Made by a program: the position numbers and the translations under genes. From the NCBI GenBank assembly GCA_019918135.1, contig WBZZ01000400.1, positions 12,501 through 34,782 on the forward strand: 22,282 bases of DNA. The letters are read 5' to 3'. This document shows positions 8,701 to 17,104 of this stretch, piece by piece (position 1 is the first letter of the stretch; the number at the start of each line of letters is the position of its first letter). The DNA comes from Paulinella micropora (taxonomy: Eukaryota > Cercozoa > Imbricatea > Euglyphida > Paulinellidae). The notes under the pieces were generated by a model, which did not search any database, was not told the DNA's origin, and saw only the letters and a list, made by a program, of their open reading frames with translations.

Positions 8701-10447
8701 CAACTACCCTGCCTATCAAGCGCTCTGCCTTGAATGCTTTGTACCTCTTTACCTGCTTTTTGGGGGGTGGCTGTCCCCCCCAGACCAGTTCCGCCCACAC
8801 AGCTTTGTGGTCGGTATCAAGGTCTACCTCGTCGACGCCGAAGCTCGCCTCCTCCGCCAGCTCGGAAGAGACGCAGATGTAATCCAGCAGATGCCTTCGT
8901 CCACCTACATTTTCCTGCCTAGACCACCAATATTTGTCCCCCCGTGGTTGCGAAAACCCACTGAGATTGCGCAACCCCGTGGCAACAAGCATCGCAGCCA
9001 GCAACTCACCATTCTCACTCCTAACCCCTCTACCCCTCTCATCTATCTCGCCAAAGAGGCCCACCACTCCCTCCTCCCGCGCTATTCTGGCGGGCCCCAG
9101 CTTAGCATTAGCATCACCAACCGTAACCACATGACCTTTGGTGGCGAAGTAGGAGACGGCCGCCTGCCACGCCTCATAGGCTGCAATAGATTCCTCTCGT
9201 TGATTTTCTTGGGGGAAGTAGCCGTTGCCGACGAACACATCCGACGCCGTCGCGCTCCCAGACGACAGCCTCACCCACAATTGCTGTGGGTGTGGAACAG
9301 GCGCCTGTACAATGGTAGCGCACGGTGCCAGATAGTTGGCCACCAACGTCAAGACTCCCCCCAAGAGACGCGAGCCCGCACCAGTTGCAGCCGCTTTGCC
9401 GAGGACTGCGAAGCCGTCGACTTGGAGCTTCTCCACCTTCTGCGACGATAGGTTGTGCTCCTGGACTCCGACGATCACCCAGCCTCGCTCCTTGTAGTGC
9501 TCCGGCCATTCCCCAAAGCCTGGGCTATCCGCACCCACTTTGCCTTGCCAATTATGTGAGGCCACCCTCAGTGGGAAGCCTTTCACAAATTGGGAAGAAC
9601 GAAGCTGATGCCGATGCCTGCGCTTCGGTTGAGCCCGCCTGGAGCCCTCCGCCACCCTCCACGGCCCATCCTGCACCCTCCGCCCCAGCTCCTCCAGCTC
9701 CCGCATCCCGCCCCACTCCGCCAAGGGAGATTCACCGCTTGAGGCTTCGCCCTGGGGCTCGTCGACTTCCACGTCGAGCACCCAGTAGCCAAATCCCTGC
9801 TTGCGAAGCTCCCTCTGCATCTCTACATACTGGGCACCCCCCCGTGCAGCCCGCTGCTTCTCTCTTTCCCGGAAAGTCCTACCCGTCGCAACGTGAACCT
9901 TTCCCGTGAAGAACTTACGCTCCCGCAGCAGCCGCACCATCTTCTCCGCCTCCTCACAAGACGCACATTTAATCCGCAAATGTCGCCCACTACCTCTGCC
10001 CGCGAATTCCACCTCGACTTCCCCGAGACCGAGAATTCGGAGCTCTCGCGCCATGACCACTGTCTGAGAGACATGCGATAGCCCCCATACTATGCAACAT
10101 CTCTTATCCAGCTCATTTCGTACCTTCCTCCGCCACCTCCTCGGTGGCGGTACCGCTTGCCACACGCCGTGACCAGACCTTTCCGGACGTGACTTCTCTT
10201 CCGAGGTTGGGGAGGGTGATCGAGATGCAGCAGGATTGCTGGCTCTACGTGATTCAGGTTGCCCGTCAGGTACGCGAGCACTCGACCACCCCACCCCGGC
10301 CGAGTAGCCATCGCCACCCGCAGGCGCACTCCCACGGGGAACGTCTAAACCTGAAGGATTACCGCCTTGACCCATAGGGCCAGCACTAGCGGCCGCGCTC
10401 TTCGCATAAGAACCTGACATAAGTGGTATGGGACCCCGGTGCCGCAT
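5747..10447 (-). CDS. LINE-2 polyprotein: endonuclease-reverse transcriptase, 1566 residues
   Basis: The protein should copy its own RNA into the genome by target-primed reverse transcription. In order it shows: a low-complexity N-terminus (1-95); a putative RRM-like RNA-binding domain (about 115-200, starting CCIVWGLS); an APE-type endonuclease (about 293-557) with Asn299, Glu330, Asp445/Asn447, Asp522 and Asp546-His547; a linker rich in basic and helical sequence (560-800); a reverse transcriptase (about 890-1170) with motif A Asp987 (FVDLRKAF), motif B QQGSPLSP (1045-1052) and motif C YADD (1086-1089); a CX2C...HX4C knuckle (Cys1419, Cys1422, His1436, Cys1441); and an acidic tail with EEEEVVIDLT (1542-1551), which resembles a SUMO-interaction motif. 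There is no premature stop. The start is the first ATG after the leader palindrome; the MGQG and PRG blocks shared with LINE-1 begin about 24 residues in. The RRM-like and SUMO assignments are inference. Confidence 0.93.
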   Translation of the reverse strand: MRHRGPIPLMSGSYAKSAAASAGPMGQGGNPSGLDVPRGSAPAGGDGYSAGVGWSSARVPDGQPESRRASNPAASRSPSPTSEEKSRPERSGHGVWQAVPPPRRWRRKVRNELDKRCCIVWGLSHVSQTVVMARELRILGLGEVEVEFAGRGSGRHLRIKCASCEEAEKMVRLLRERKFFTGKVHVATGRTFREREKQRAARGGAQYVEMQRELRKQGFGYWVLDVEVDEPQGEASSGESPLAEWGGMRELEELGRRVQDGPWRVAEGSRRAQPKRRHRHQLRSSQFVKGFPLRVASHNWQGKVGADSPGFGEWPEHYKERGWVIVGVQEHNLSSQKVEKLQVDGFAVLGKAAATGAGSRLLGGVLTLVANYLAPCATIVQAPVPHPQQLWVRLSSGSATASDVFVGNGYFPQENQREESIAAYEAWQAAVSYFATKGHVVTVGDANAKLGPARIAREEGVVGLFGEIDERGRGVRSENGELLAAMLVATGLRNLSGFSQPRGDKYWWSRQENVGGRRHLLDYICVSSELAEEASFGVDEVDLDTDHKAVWAELVWGGQPPPKKQVKRYKAFKAERLIGRVVEGKESELSKLRLKYDETFAAGISGLLPDGLPDLSAVEDPDELQQEVDRVASLVVRAFTGAAAKVLGVRVIRPGFTNAWFDESLREAIARRREAYGLWRRNEANREAWQRYKEARKAVRRLCKEKKEQAWKRVQNDTAANFRSATMATYWKLSKRLGGVRRSKASAPVRKPDGTLACTLREKLQEWEEYRRRMVVPKENQFLEDACVEEVGSDEEAARIEPERKARETFQYNDNLRDQFEAMAQAEEIRTETGPLDYDYTEKEVELCQENLQNHKACSPDKIKNEMLKYGGTRIVSFLVRFFNWLKSCEYTPSDWGKAIIVNIPKGGDPTDPENWRDIAILSCLGKMYLSLMAARLTAFIDQPGRLRPEQGGFRPKRSTGDQIFVLKERLRLRQQAGLRSFVLFVDLRKAFPTVWRAGLFQRLTQMGVQGKFYRILRRFYRRTSSRVLVDGELTGEVLEEMGVQQGSPLSPSLFNVFMDELTVRIAKELEIEDLNRIEDIRTLLYADDVAVIAHSVTELQQIVNVVATFVEDYRLEINLKPGKTEVMPIYGHAKSKKSPPCVRFRGKVLNVTDHYKYLGVLLTDTLSDKPQAKRAAEITVVGTAAYYPLWIAHEVPARLRLMNWQQMVGAKLLYASAFWDLPGANKLSKLEGALVAPLRVILGVGTRTSGCITRGLGRTPSFSILAKAARLRFLGRIELLGNTALTRRLYNTGRCKWKEDTENLILADHRLREGLDALKRVVNEDGTVDDKDWRAALANWNEVVKQWSVRQEVAGWERQAKPSDGLRVLLSQMSSRSAFPRWRALEGGSHNLIRRRLLSCNNRLRLYRSKFGSCSPDCSSCFALCGTEVNESLRHFLLRCPTFASSREALFKFIDEAQARQPLMLNRGGLYHRELREAEEEMKLFKEEWLKGEDEKMAAMLGVLFIPVPEEVEEELGRFVATIWKEWEELEAQIREAEGAEEEEVVIDLTVVQEVGRRRREGLVR

Positions 10448-11110
10448 TGATCGAGTTGTAAACTCGATAAATGAGGACCCAGGTGGGGTTATTTAAAGCT
10501 CAACCCTTAAAAAGCATACGTGTACGTATGTATAGGAATACACACAAACACTCACCTGCATCCGTAACCAGGCACGAGGCAGACCCGCTGTGCATCATCG
10601 AGGTAGGTGTCGTGGCAAACCACCCTGCGTCCGATAAACGCTGCAAGTGAGTCATCTACCGAGAGCACAGAGTGACAGGCCCGTGCACGTGTACCCACCA
10701 CCCCATAACCCTCCGCCAGAGCAACCCCATGGCATCCGCAGGATGAGCACGAAGAGTGCTGAGAGAGAGGGTGAGCCAGGAGCCCCGCTCCGGTCCGTCG
10801 TTACTTTGGTCATTTAGTCGTTTCAAGGCTTGTGGTAAGGTGTAGGGCCTCTCGCCTTCGTACAAACTCCGACCGACAGTAGTTTGGTTGACCATCCTTC
10901 GCGGTGACCCTCTGAACACAACCCCTCCCCCAGTGCCCACCCCTTGTGATTCCAGAGGCCACCCCGAGCCAAGAGCCATGAGTATGATGAGCAACTCACA
11001 TGAGTTACTCTCAGTAATTGGGACCCGTCTCATAAATCAATGGAACGCTTATCGTGCGCCCCTCATAGGCTCAGCCCGCCCATGTGAAAGCTAGGCCTCG
11101 CCCAAAGCAA
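10448..11110 (-). promoter_or_regulatory. LINE-2 leader (5'UTR), copy A
   Basis: The region upstream of the LINE-2 start is alignable by eye over most of its length with copy B (11470-12256), in the same orientation. The best-conserved block is 10464-10518, which includes GTGGGGTTATTTAAAGC and so contains a TATA-like TTTAAATAA on the minus strand about 45 bp before the ATG. LINE leaders usually carry the internal promoter; that role is inferred here. The 5' limit near 11110 is approximate. Confidence 0.7.
10450..10468. repeat. Perfect palindrome just upstream of the LINE-2 start codon
   Basis: ATCGAGTT-GTA-AACTCGAT has 8-nt arms and a 3-nt loop and lies 3 bp from the LINE-2 start codon. The equivalent site in copy B (11470-11488) retains CGAG and CTCG as a weaker hairpin. 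It could fold in the mRNA leader at the initiation site. Confidence 0.85.
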
Positions 11111-11120
11111 AGCAAAGCAA

Positions 11121-11469
<349 letters not shown>

Positions 11470-12256
11470 ACCGAGTGGTGAGCTCGATAAAAGAAGACCC
11501 GAGTGGGGTTATTTAAAGCTCAACCCTTAAAAAAGCATAAACATGTACGCCGCCAGGAACCCAACAACAATAACATAGCAGCCAGGAACCCAACAACAAC
11601 AATAACATAGCAGCCAGGAACCCAACAACAATAACATAGCTTCCGTAACCAGCCTTCAGGAACCCGCCTCAGTTACCCGCCCCCGTAACCAGGCCAGAGA
11701 CGTGACGTACTATGCATCATTGAGGTGTCGTGGCAAGCCACCCTGCGTCCGATAGAAGCTACAAAGAGTCATCTACCGAGAACACTAAGTGACAGGCCCG
11801 GTCACATGCACCCAACACGTCCCGACCCTCCGCCAGAGCATCCCCATGGCATCCGCAAAGTGAGCACGAGGGGTTCTGGGAGAGAGGGTGAGTCAGGAGC
11901 CCCGCGTCCAGGCAGTCGCTACTGTGGCAGTTGAGTGATTTCAAGGCTTGTGGAAATGTGTGGGGCCTCTCGCCTTCATACCCACTCATACCGACAGTAG
12001 TTTAGTTAACCAACCTGTCCAGTGACCCACTGAGCCCAACCCCCTCCCTCAGATAACCCCCACCCCCGCACTCACCCGAGTGATACCAGAGGCCACCCCG
12101 AGCCAAGAGCCGTGAGCGTGGTGAGAGAGCTTCTCTCAGTAAAAGTTCCCGTCTCATGAATCAGTGGAGCACTGATTATGTACCCTCATAACAAGCTGCC
12201 AACGGCCCCAACCCCGCCGTGTGGCGGTGCACCCAACCATGTATTGGTGCCCCCCA
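11470..12256 (-). mobile_element. Copy B: stand-alone LINE leader (5'UTR) without its ORF
   Basis: It matches copy A along most of its length. Shared blocks include the CGAG/CTCGAT palindrome region, GTGGGGTTATTTAAAGC, CCGTAACCAGGC, CACCCTGCGTCCGATA, GAGTCATCTACCGAGA, ACTAAGTGACAGGCCC-like text, TTTCAAGGCTTGTGG, GGGCCTCTCGCCTTC, CCGACAGTAGTTT and GAGGCCACCCCGAGCCAAGA. Similarity stops at about 11470, exactly where the LINE-2 ORF begins. The 5' end starts with six G (12250-12255) right after the (ATT)n tail of element X. It could be a solo leader, a remnant of a LINE with a replaced body, or a non-autonomous element borrowing the LINE promoter. Confidence 0.75.
11552..11640. repeat. Three tandem 28-32 nt repeats inside copy B
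   Basis: The units are 11552-11580, 11581-11612 and 11613-11640. Each begins GCCAGGAACCCAACAACAA and ends AATAACATAGC. The middle unit has one extra CAA. They are absent from copy A, so this is a local expansion. Confidence 0.92.
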
Positions 12257-12293
12257 AAAATAATAATATAATAATAATAATAATAATAATAAT
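12256..12293. repeat. (TAA)n tail of element X
   Basis: AAAAATAATAATATAATAATAA-type tract. On the minus strand it ends element X and abuts the 5' end of copy B. Confidence 0.9.
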
Positions 12294-12597
12294 TACTATA
12301 TCTGCGTACTGATGCAGCTAATGGCATATCCTCAACGGACATAAGCCTCCAATACCCTTGTTCGAGGTCCTCCACCCCCCCGTGTCAGTCTCTCGCCTGA
12401 TGATCGGGGCCACCGATGGAGCTCCTGAGGGCAAGACTGCACTAAGCCGAGGTTATTCCGCAGTCCCAGCAACCTCTTGCAAGACGTCACCGAAGGTGCA
12501 AGTGCATACACCAAGCGCGGTTGCTAGAGCTGCCTCGAAACCCCACCCATAACAATCTGGTGTCTGCTGGGTCCTGGGCTATCAACCAGCATATGTG

Positions 12598-12600
<3 letters not shown>
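12294..12600 (-). mobile_element. Element X: short non-autonomous element with LINE-like 3' end
   Basis: This piece of about 300 bp lies between two (ATT)n tracts. Its 3' end on the minus strand has TGGAGGCTTATGTCC (complement of 12339-12351 and neighbours) and GCCATTAGC before the tail, close to the LINE-2 3'UTR. Near its 5' end GATAGCCCAGGACC and, about 39 nt on, GGTTTCGAGGC resemble decayed box A and box B with the same spacing as in S1/S2. A tRNA origin is therefore possible but weak. Confidence 0.6.

Positions 12601-12601
<1 letters not shown>

Positions 12602-12644
<43 letters not shown>
12602..12644. repeat. (TAA)n tail of SINE S1
   Basis: A pure TAA tract of about 14 units between element X and S1; on the minus strand it is the (ATT)n tail of S1. 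Confidence 0.95.
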
Positions 12645-12645
<1 letters not shown>

Positions 12646-12876
12646 GTGCTTCTCTGTCAATGGCTGATGCATTTCTGCACATGCGCCTCCATCGTCTCAC
12701 CCGTGAGGGGAGTACGAAGAATTGACGATAGGCTCTAATGACACCCCCGCAAGGGCAGTTCCAACACTTCCAGACGGACCGGTATGTTCAATGAAAATAC
12801 TGGTGGCACCGACGGGAATCGAACTGGCGACAGGGCCCAGATGGTAGAACTTGACCACTGGGCTATCACGGTGTCC

Positions 12877-12878
<2 letters not shown>
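12645..12878 (-). mobile_element. SINE S1: tRNA-derived, LINE-tailed, 234 bp
   Basis: On the minus strand it starts ATGGACACCG, followed by pol III box A TGATAGCCCAGTGGTCAAG and box B AGTTCGATTCCCG. The tRNA part closes with CGGTGCC-A-CCA, which can pair with the 5' GG(A)CACCG as an acceptor stem with one bulged A; even the CCA end is kept. A unique body follows, then a LINE-like 3' end with TGGAGGCGCATGT and GCCATTGAC, then (ATT)n. It encodes no protein and needs reverse transcriptase from elsewhere, most likely the LINE in this window. Confidence 0.9.
12813..12868 (-). promoter_or_regulatory. S1 internal RNA polymerase III promoter (box A and box B)
   Basis: Box A is the complement of 12850-12868 and box B the complement of 12813-12825. 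Sequence and spacing match a tRNA-type internal promoter. Confidence 0.88.

Positions 12879-12938
<60 letters not shown>
12879..12938. repeat. (TAA)n tail of SINE S2
   Basis: A pure TAA tract of about 20 units joining the 3' end of S2 to the 5' end of S1. Confidence 0.95.
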
Positions 12939-12939
<1 letters not shown>

Positions 12940-13063
12940 GTGCTTCTCTGTCAATGGCTGATGCATTTCTGCACATGCGCCTCCATCGTCTCACCCGTGA
13001 GGGGAGTACGAAGAATTGACGATAAGCTCTAATGACACCCCCGCAAGGGCAGTTCCAACACTT

Positions 13064-13133
13064 CCAGACGGGCCGGTATGTTCAATGAAAATACTGGTCC
13101 AGACGGATCGGTATGTTCAATGAAAATACTGGT
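13064..13133. repeat. 35-nt tandem duplication inside S2
   Basis: Units 13064-13098 and 13099-13133 both run from CCAGACGG to AAATACTGGT and differ only at GC versus AT near the tenth base. S1 has a single unit. Confidence 0.95.
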
Positions 13134-13141
13134 GGCACCGA

Positions 13142-13197
13142 CGGGAATCGAACTGGCGACAGGGCCCAGATGGTAGAACTTGACCACTGGGCTATCA
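13142..13197 (-). promoter_or_regulatory. S2 internal RNA polymerase III promoter
   Basis: Box A is the complement of 13179-13197 and box B the complement of 13142-13154; both are identical to S1. Confidence 0.88.
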
Positions 13198-13205
13198 CGG
13201 TGTCC

Positions 13206-13307
<102 letters not shown>

Positions 13308-13317
13308 GACTTATCAG

Positions 13318-16270
13318 TCAATTGGCCTTTGATCCTGTCGGACATGTGCCTCCATTGGTAGCACGGGACCGTTCGGTGACGCGGCTCCGCTCCAAAGACT
13401 CGACTGGCAGTGCAATGTGCAAATGAGCGTGCTGTGCATGTGCAAGTGGGTGCAAGGAGTGAGAGGAGTTATCTGCCGAGAAGAAGTCCGCGACGCTGCG
13501 CTGACCTCCACCTACAACAGATCTAGCCAGACATTCTACCTGACTAGGCCTTCCCCTCCTTCTACCCACCTCCTGAACGACCGTGAGGTCGATCACCTCC
13601 TCCTCCTCCTCCGCCCCCTCTGCCTCCCTGGTCTGCGCCTCCAACTCCTCCCACTCCTTCCAGATGGTGGCAACAAACCTTCCTAACTCCTCCTCCACCT
13701 CTTCTGGGACAGGGATAAACAAAACGCCGAGCATCGCCGCCATCTTTTCATCCTCCCCCTTCAGCCATTCCTCTTTGAAGAGCCTCATCTCCTCCTCTGC
13801 CTCCCGCAGTTCCCTGTGATAAAGCCCTCCTCGATTCAGCATGATGGGCTGCCGGGCTTGCGCCTCATCGATAAACTTAAACAGTGCCTCACGAGAGCTC
13901 GCAAACGTTGGGCAATGCAGCAGGAAGTGACGTAACGACTCGTTAACCTCAGTGCCACACAAGGCGAAACAGCTTGAGCAGTCCGGCGAGCATGAGCCAA
14001 ATTTGGATCGGTAGAGGCGAAGGCGATTGTTGCAGCTCAACAATCGCCTTCTGATAAGGTTGTGACTTCCCCCCTCCAGCGCCCGCCAACGTGGGAAAGC
14101 AGAGCGGGAAGACATCTGGCTAAGCAGCACCCTAAGCCCATCAGAGGGCTTAGCCTGCCGCTCCCAGCCAGCTACTTCCTGCCGGACAGACCATTGCTTT
14201 ACCACCTCGTTCCAGTTCGCCAGAGCGGCCCGCCAGTCCTTATCATCTACCGTGCCATCTTCGTTCACGACCCGCTTGAGCGCATCCAAGCCCTCCCGCA
14301 GCCTGTGATCTGCTAAGATCAAATTTTCCGTATCTTCCTTCCATTTGCACCGACCCGTGTTGTAAAGCCTGCGTGTTAGCGCTGTGTTGCCCAGTAACTC
14401 GATGCGCCCTAGGAACCGAAGCCGGGCCGCCTTGGCAAGGATGCTAAAACTCGGCGTGCGGCCTAAACCCCTGGTGTTGCAGCCGCTTGTGCGCGTACCA
14501 ACACCCAAGATGACCCGCAGGGGCGCTACCAACGCGCCCTCCAGCTTACTCAGCTTGTTGGCGCCCGGCAGATCCCAAAAAGCCGATGCGTAAAGCAACT
14601 TTGCGCCAACCATTTGCTGCCAATTCATCAGCCGAAGACGCGCTGGAACTTCGTGGGCAATCCAGAGGGGGTAGCAGGCAGCCGTTCCCGCTACAGTGAT
14701 TTCCGCCGCCCGCTTCGCTTGCGGTTTATCGGAGAGGGTGTCCGTGAGCAGAACTCCCAGGTATTTGTAGTGGTCGGTGACGTTGAGAACCTTGCCCCGG
14801 AACCTCACGCACGGGGGCGACTTTTTTTACTTGGCGTGCCCGTATATCGGCATGACTTCCGTCTTGCCCGGTTTCAGGTTGATTTCAAGTCGATAGTCCT
14901 CCACGAATGTCGCCACGACATTTACAATCTGTTGAAGCTCCGTGACACTATGCGCAATTACCGCAACGTCGTCGGCGTAAAGCAGGGTCCGTATGTCTTC
15001 GATGCGGTTGAGGTCCTCGATCTCCAACTCTTTCGCGATTCGGACCGTTAGCTCATCCATGAAGACGTTGAACAGCGACGGTGACAACGGCGACCCTTGC
15101 TGAACTCCCATCTCTTCCAGCACTTCACCAGTGAGTTCGCCATCGACTAGCACTCGCGATGACGTTCTTCGGTAAAAACGCCGCAGAATGCGATAGAACT
15201 TGCCCTGTACCCCATCTGGGTTAGCCTCTGAAACAACCCGGCCCGCCAAACCGTAGGGAATGCCTTTCTCAGATCCACGAACAAAACGAAAGAACGGAGG
15301 CCAGCTTGTTGTCTAAGGCGCAGACGCTCCTTAAGGACAAAAATCTGGTCCCCCGTACTACGTTTTGGCCGGAACCCACCCTGCTCTGGGCGAAGCCTGC
15401 CCGGCTGATCGATGAAAGCCGTAAGCCTCGCCGCCATAAGGGACAGATACATCTTACCCAGACAGCTCAGAATCGCGATGTCTCTCCAATTTTCCGGATC
15501 GGTTGGGTCGCCTCCTTTTGGGATGTTGACGATAATCGCTTTGCCCCAGTCGCTGGGGGTGTATTCGCACGATTTCAACCAGTTGAAGAAGCGCACCAGA
15601 AAGCTCACAATCCGCGTGCCTTCGTACTTGAGCATCTCGTTCTTGATCTTATCCGGTGAGCACGCTTTGTGATTCTGGAGATTTTCCTGGCAGAGCTCCA
15701 CTTCCTTGTCGGTGTAATCATAGTCCAGCGGGCCCGTCTCAGTCCGGATCTCCTCGGCTTGCGCCATGGCCTCGAATTGGTCGCGCAGGTTGTCGTTATA
15801 CTGGAAGGTTTCGCGGGCCTTCCGCTCGGGCTCAATCCGCGCTGCTTCCTCATCGGAACCGACTTCCTCTACACATGCATCCTCCAAAAACTGGTTTTCT
15901 TTGGGGACCACCATACGTCGGCGGTATTCTTCCCATTCTTGTAGTTTTTCCCGGAGTGTGCATGCCAGAGTGCCATCGGGCTTCCGAGCAGGAGCAGAAG
16001 CTTTGGACCGCCGAACCCCGCCCAAACGCTTTGACAGCTTCCAGTACGTGGCCATGGTAGCGCTCCTGAAGTTGGCAGCGGTGTCATTCTGGACCCGCTT
16101 CCACGCTTGCTCCTTCTTCTCCTTGCATAACCTTCTGACCGCCTTCCTCGCTTCTTTATATCTTTGCCAGGCCTCTCGGTTGGCCTCATTCCTTCGCCAG
16201 AGGCCGTATGCCTCTCTCTGTCGCGCAATCGCTTCCCTAAGACTCTCATCAAACCATGCATTAGTAAACC
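13318..16270 (-). pseudogene. LINE-3 reverse-transcriptase remnant
   Basis: The remnant covers LINE-2 residues of about 656 to the end, including YADD (near 14970-14982) and the zinc knuckle. Three lesions are visible. A C is missing from a run of five (near 15211), shifting frame inside the reverse transcriptase. A TCA-to-TAA change (near 14829) gives a stop after YGHAK. A 2-nt loss near 13556 changes the reading frame after the VIDLT motif, so the frame runs on through the 3'UTR to 13318. Apart from these, the frame is highly conserved, so the copy is young. It cannot make the enzyme. Confidence 0.93.
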
Positions 16271-17104
16271 GCGCGGCCACCGAGCCGGCACATAGTGCAA
16301 CGTCAGCGGGGCGCTGGCGTCGATGTCGCAGCCAGCAAAGGCGTAGTGTGTGCGGGCGGCCGCGTAGCTCCAGGCGAACGCGGCGGCCGCCGATGGTAGC
16401 CCCACGCCACCGAGTCTGCCCTGCCTAGTCGCCAACGTCGAGAGTCCCAGCGCCAGCCAGTGCAGCCTAGCTATAGACCAGCGCCCGGTCGCGACGTAAC
16501 AGCGCCCGGCAGATACATTGGCATCTAGCACGGGCCAGCGCCGGCAGGGCACCAACGGCTCTCCGGCGCCGGGCCACTCGAGCGCCCAGCGCAAGGTTCG
16601 CTCGAAATGGTTCAGCACGTCGTGGACTGCCTGTCGGCGCGCGCTGGCGAGCCGGCAACGTTGCCTGAGGTTGCGATTGTCATGTGCTAAGGTCAGAACG
16701 CACACGGGGTCGCGGTCGAACAACGCGTTGAAGTCGGCGTTCGGCAGGTCGTGCGCCAGCAGCCTGGCCCTGGCGCCGATGTCTACCCACTGCAAATGCC
16801 CGCCCTCCAGCAGCACCACGACGCGGCGGAGGGTGTCTAGGTCGTCGTGCCAGGGCTGGTTCGCCACCAGCCGCAGGAGACTCTCGAACCGCGGGCGCGC
16901 CGTCGGGCGTGGCGGCGGGTGTTGCTCAAAGAACTGCAGCCCGGCCCGCACCAAGACCCGCGCGTCGGCGGTGGTGTCTTGTGCCAGGCACAGCCCGAAC
17001 AGCCCGGGAAACCAAGCTGGTTGGCGGGCCGCCCGTTCAAGTAGCGCCCACTGTCCCGCCGCGCGGCGGTGGCGGCTACCACGTTTCTTTCTTGCCTGGT
17101 GCAT
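16271..17104 (-). pseudogene. Unrecognised open frame, interrupted by LINE-3
   Basis: The minus strand is open from an ATG at 17104 (upstream sense codons reach 17185) for 278 residues up to the LINE-3 junction, and it stays open by chance into LINE-3 in the wrong frame. The sequence looks like protein, with regular Leu/Ala/Arg-rich helices and blocks such as PWHDDLDTLRRVVVLLEGGH, WVDIGARARLLAHDLPNADF and FERTLRWALEWPGAGEP. GC content is higher than in its neighbours. I do not recognise the family. A CAG before GCAAGAAAG (complement near 17094) could also be a 3' splice site, making this an internal exon. The C-terminal part is not found left of LINE-3 in this window. The plus-strand frame over the same interval looks like an antisense shadow. 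Confidence 0.6.

Larger units (their letters stand above)
5446..11110 (-). mobile_element. LINE-2: apparently full-length non-LTR retrotransposon with intact ORF
   Basis: On the minus strand the element has a leader (10448 to about 11110), one 1566-residue ORF (5747-10447), a 3'UTR of about 225 bp (5521-5746) and an imperfect (ATT)n tail (5446-5520). There are no LTRs. A single ORF with endonuclease, reverse transcriptase and zinc knuckle is typical of APE-type LINEs; the clade cannot be fixed without a tree. The 5' end is inferred from the limit of similarity with copy B and from the poly-T/(CT)n tract just upstream. LINE-3, a nearly identical truncated copy 8 kb away, suggests recent activity. 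Confidence 0.9.

Noticed and set aside
12802..12878. A functional tRNA gene
   Set aside because: The T stem has mismatches, an extra A sits in the acceptor stem, and the sequence is part of a repeated 234-bp unit with a LINE-like tail, so it is a SINE head.
14829..14831. TAG/TAA reassignment suggested by stops in coding-like sequence
   Set aside because: The intact LINE-2 ORF ends in TAG before non-coding 3'UTR, the LINE-3 stop is a private substitution, and the (TAG)11 after 20333 acts as a stop. A standard code explains these.
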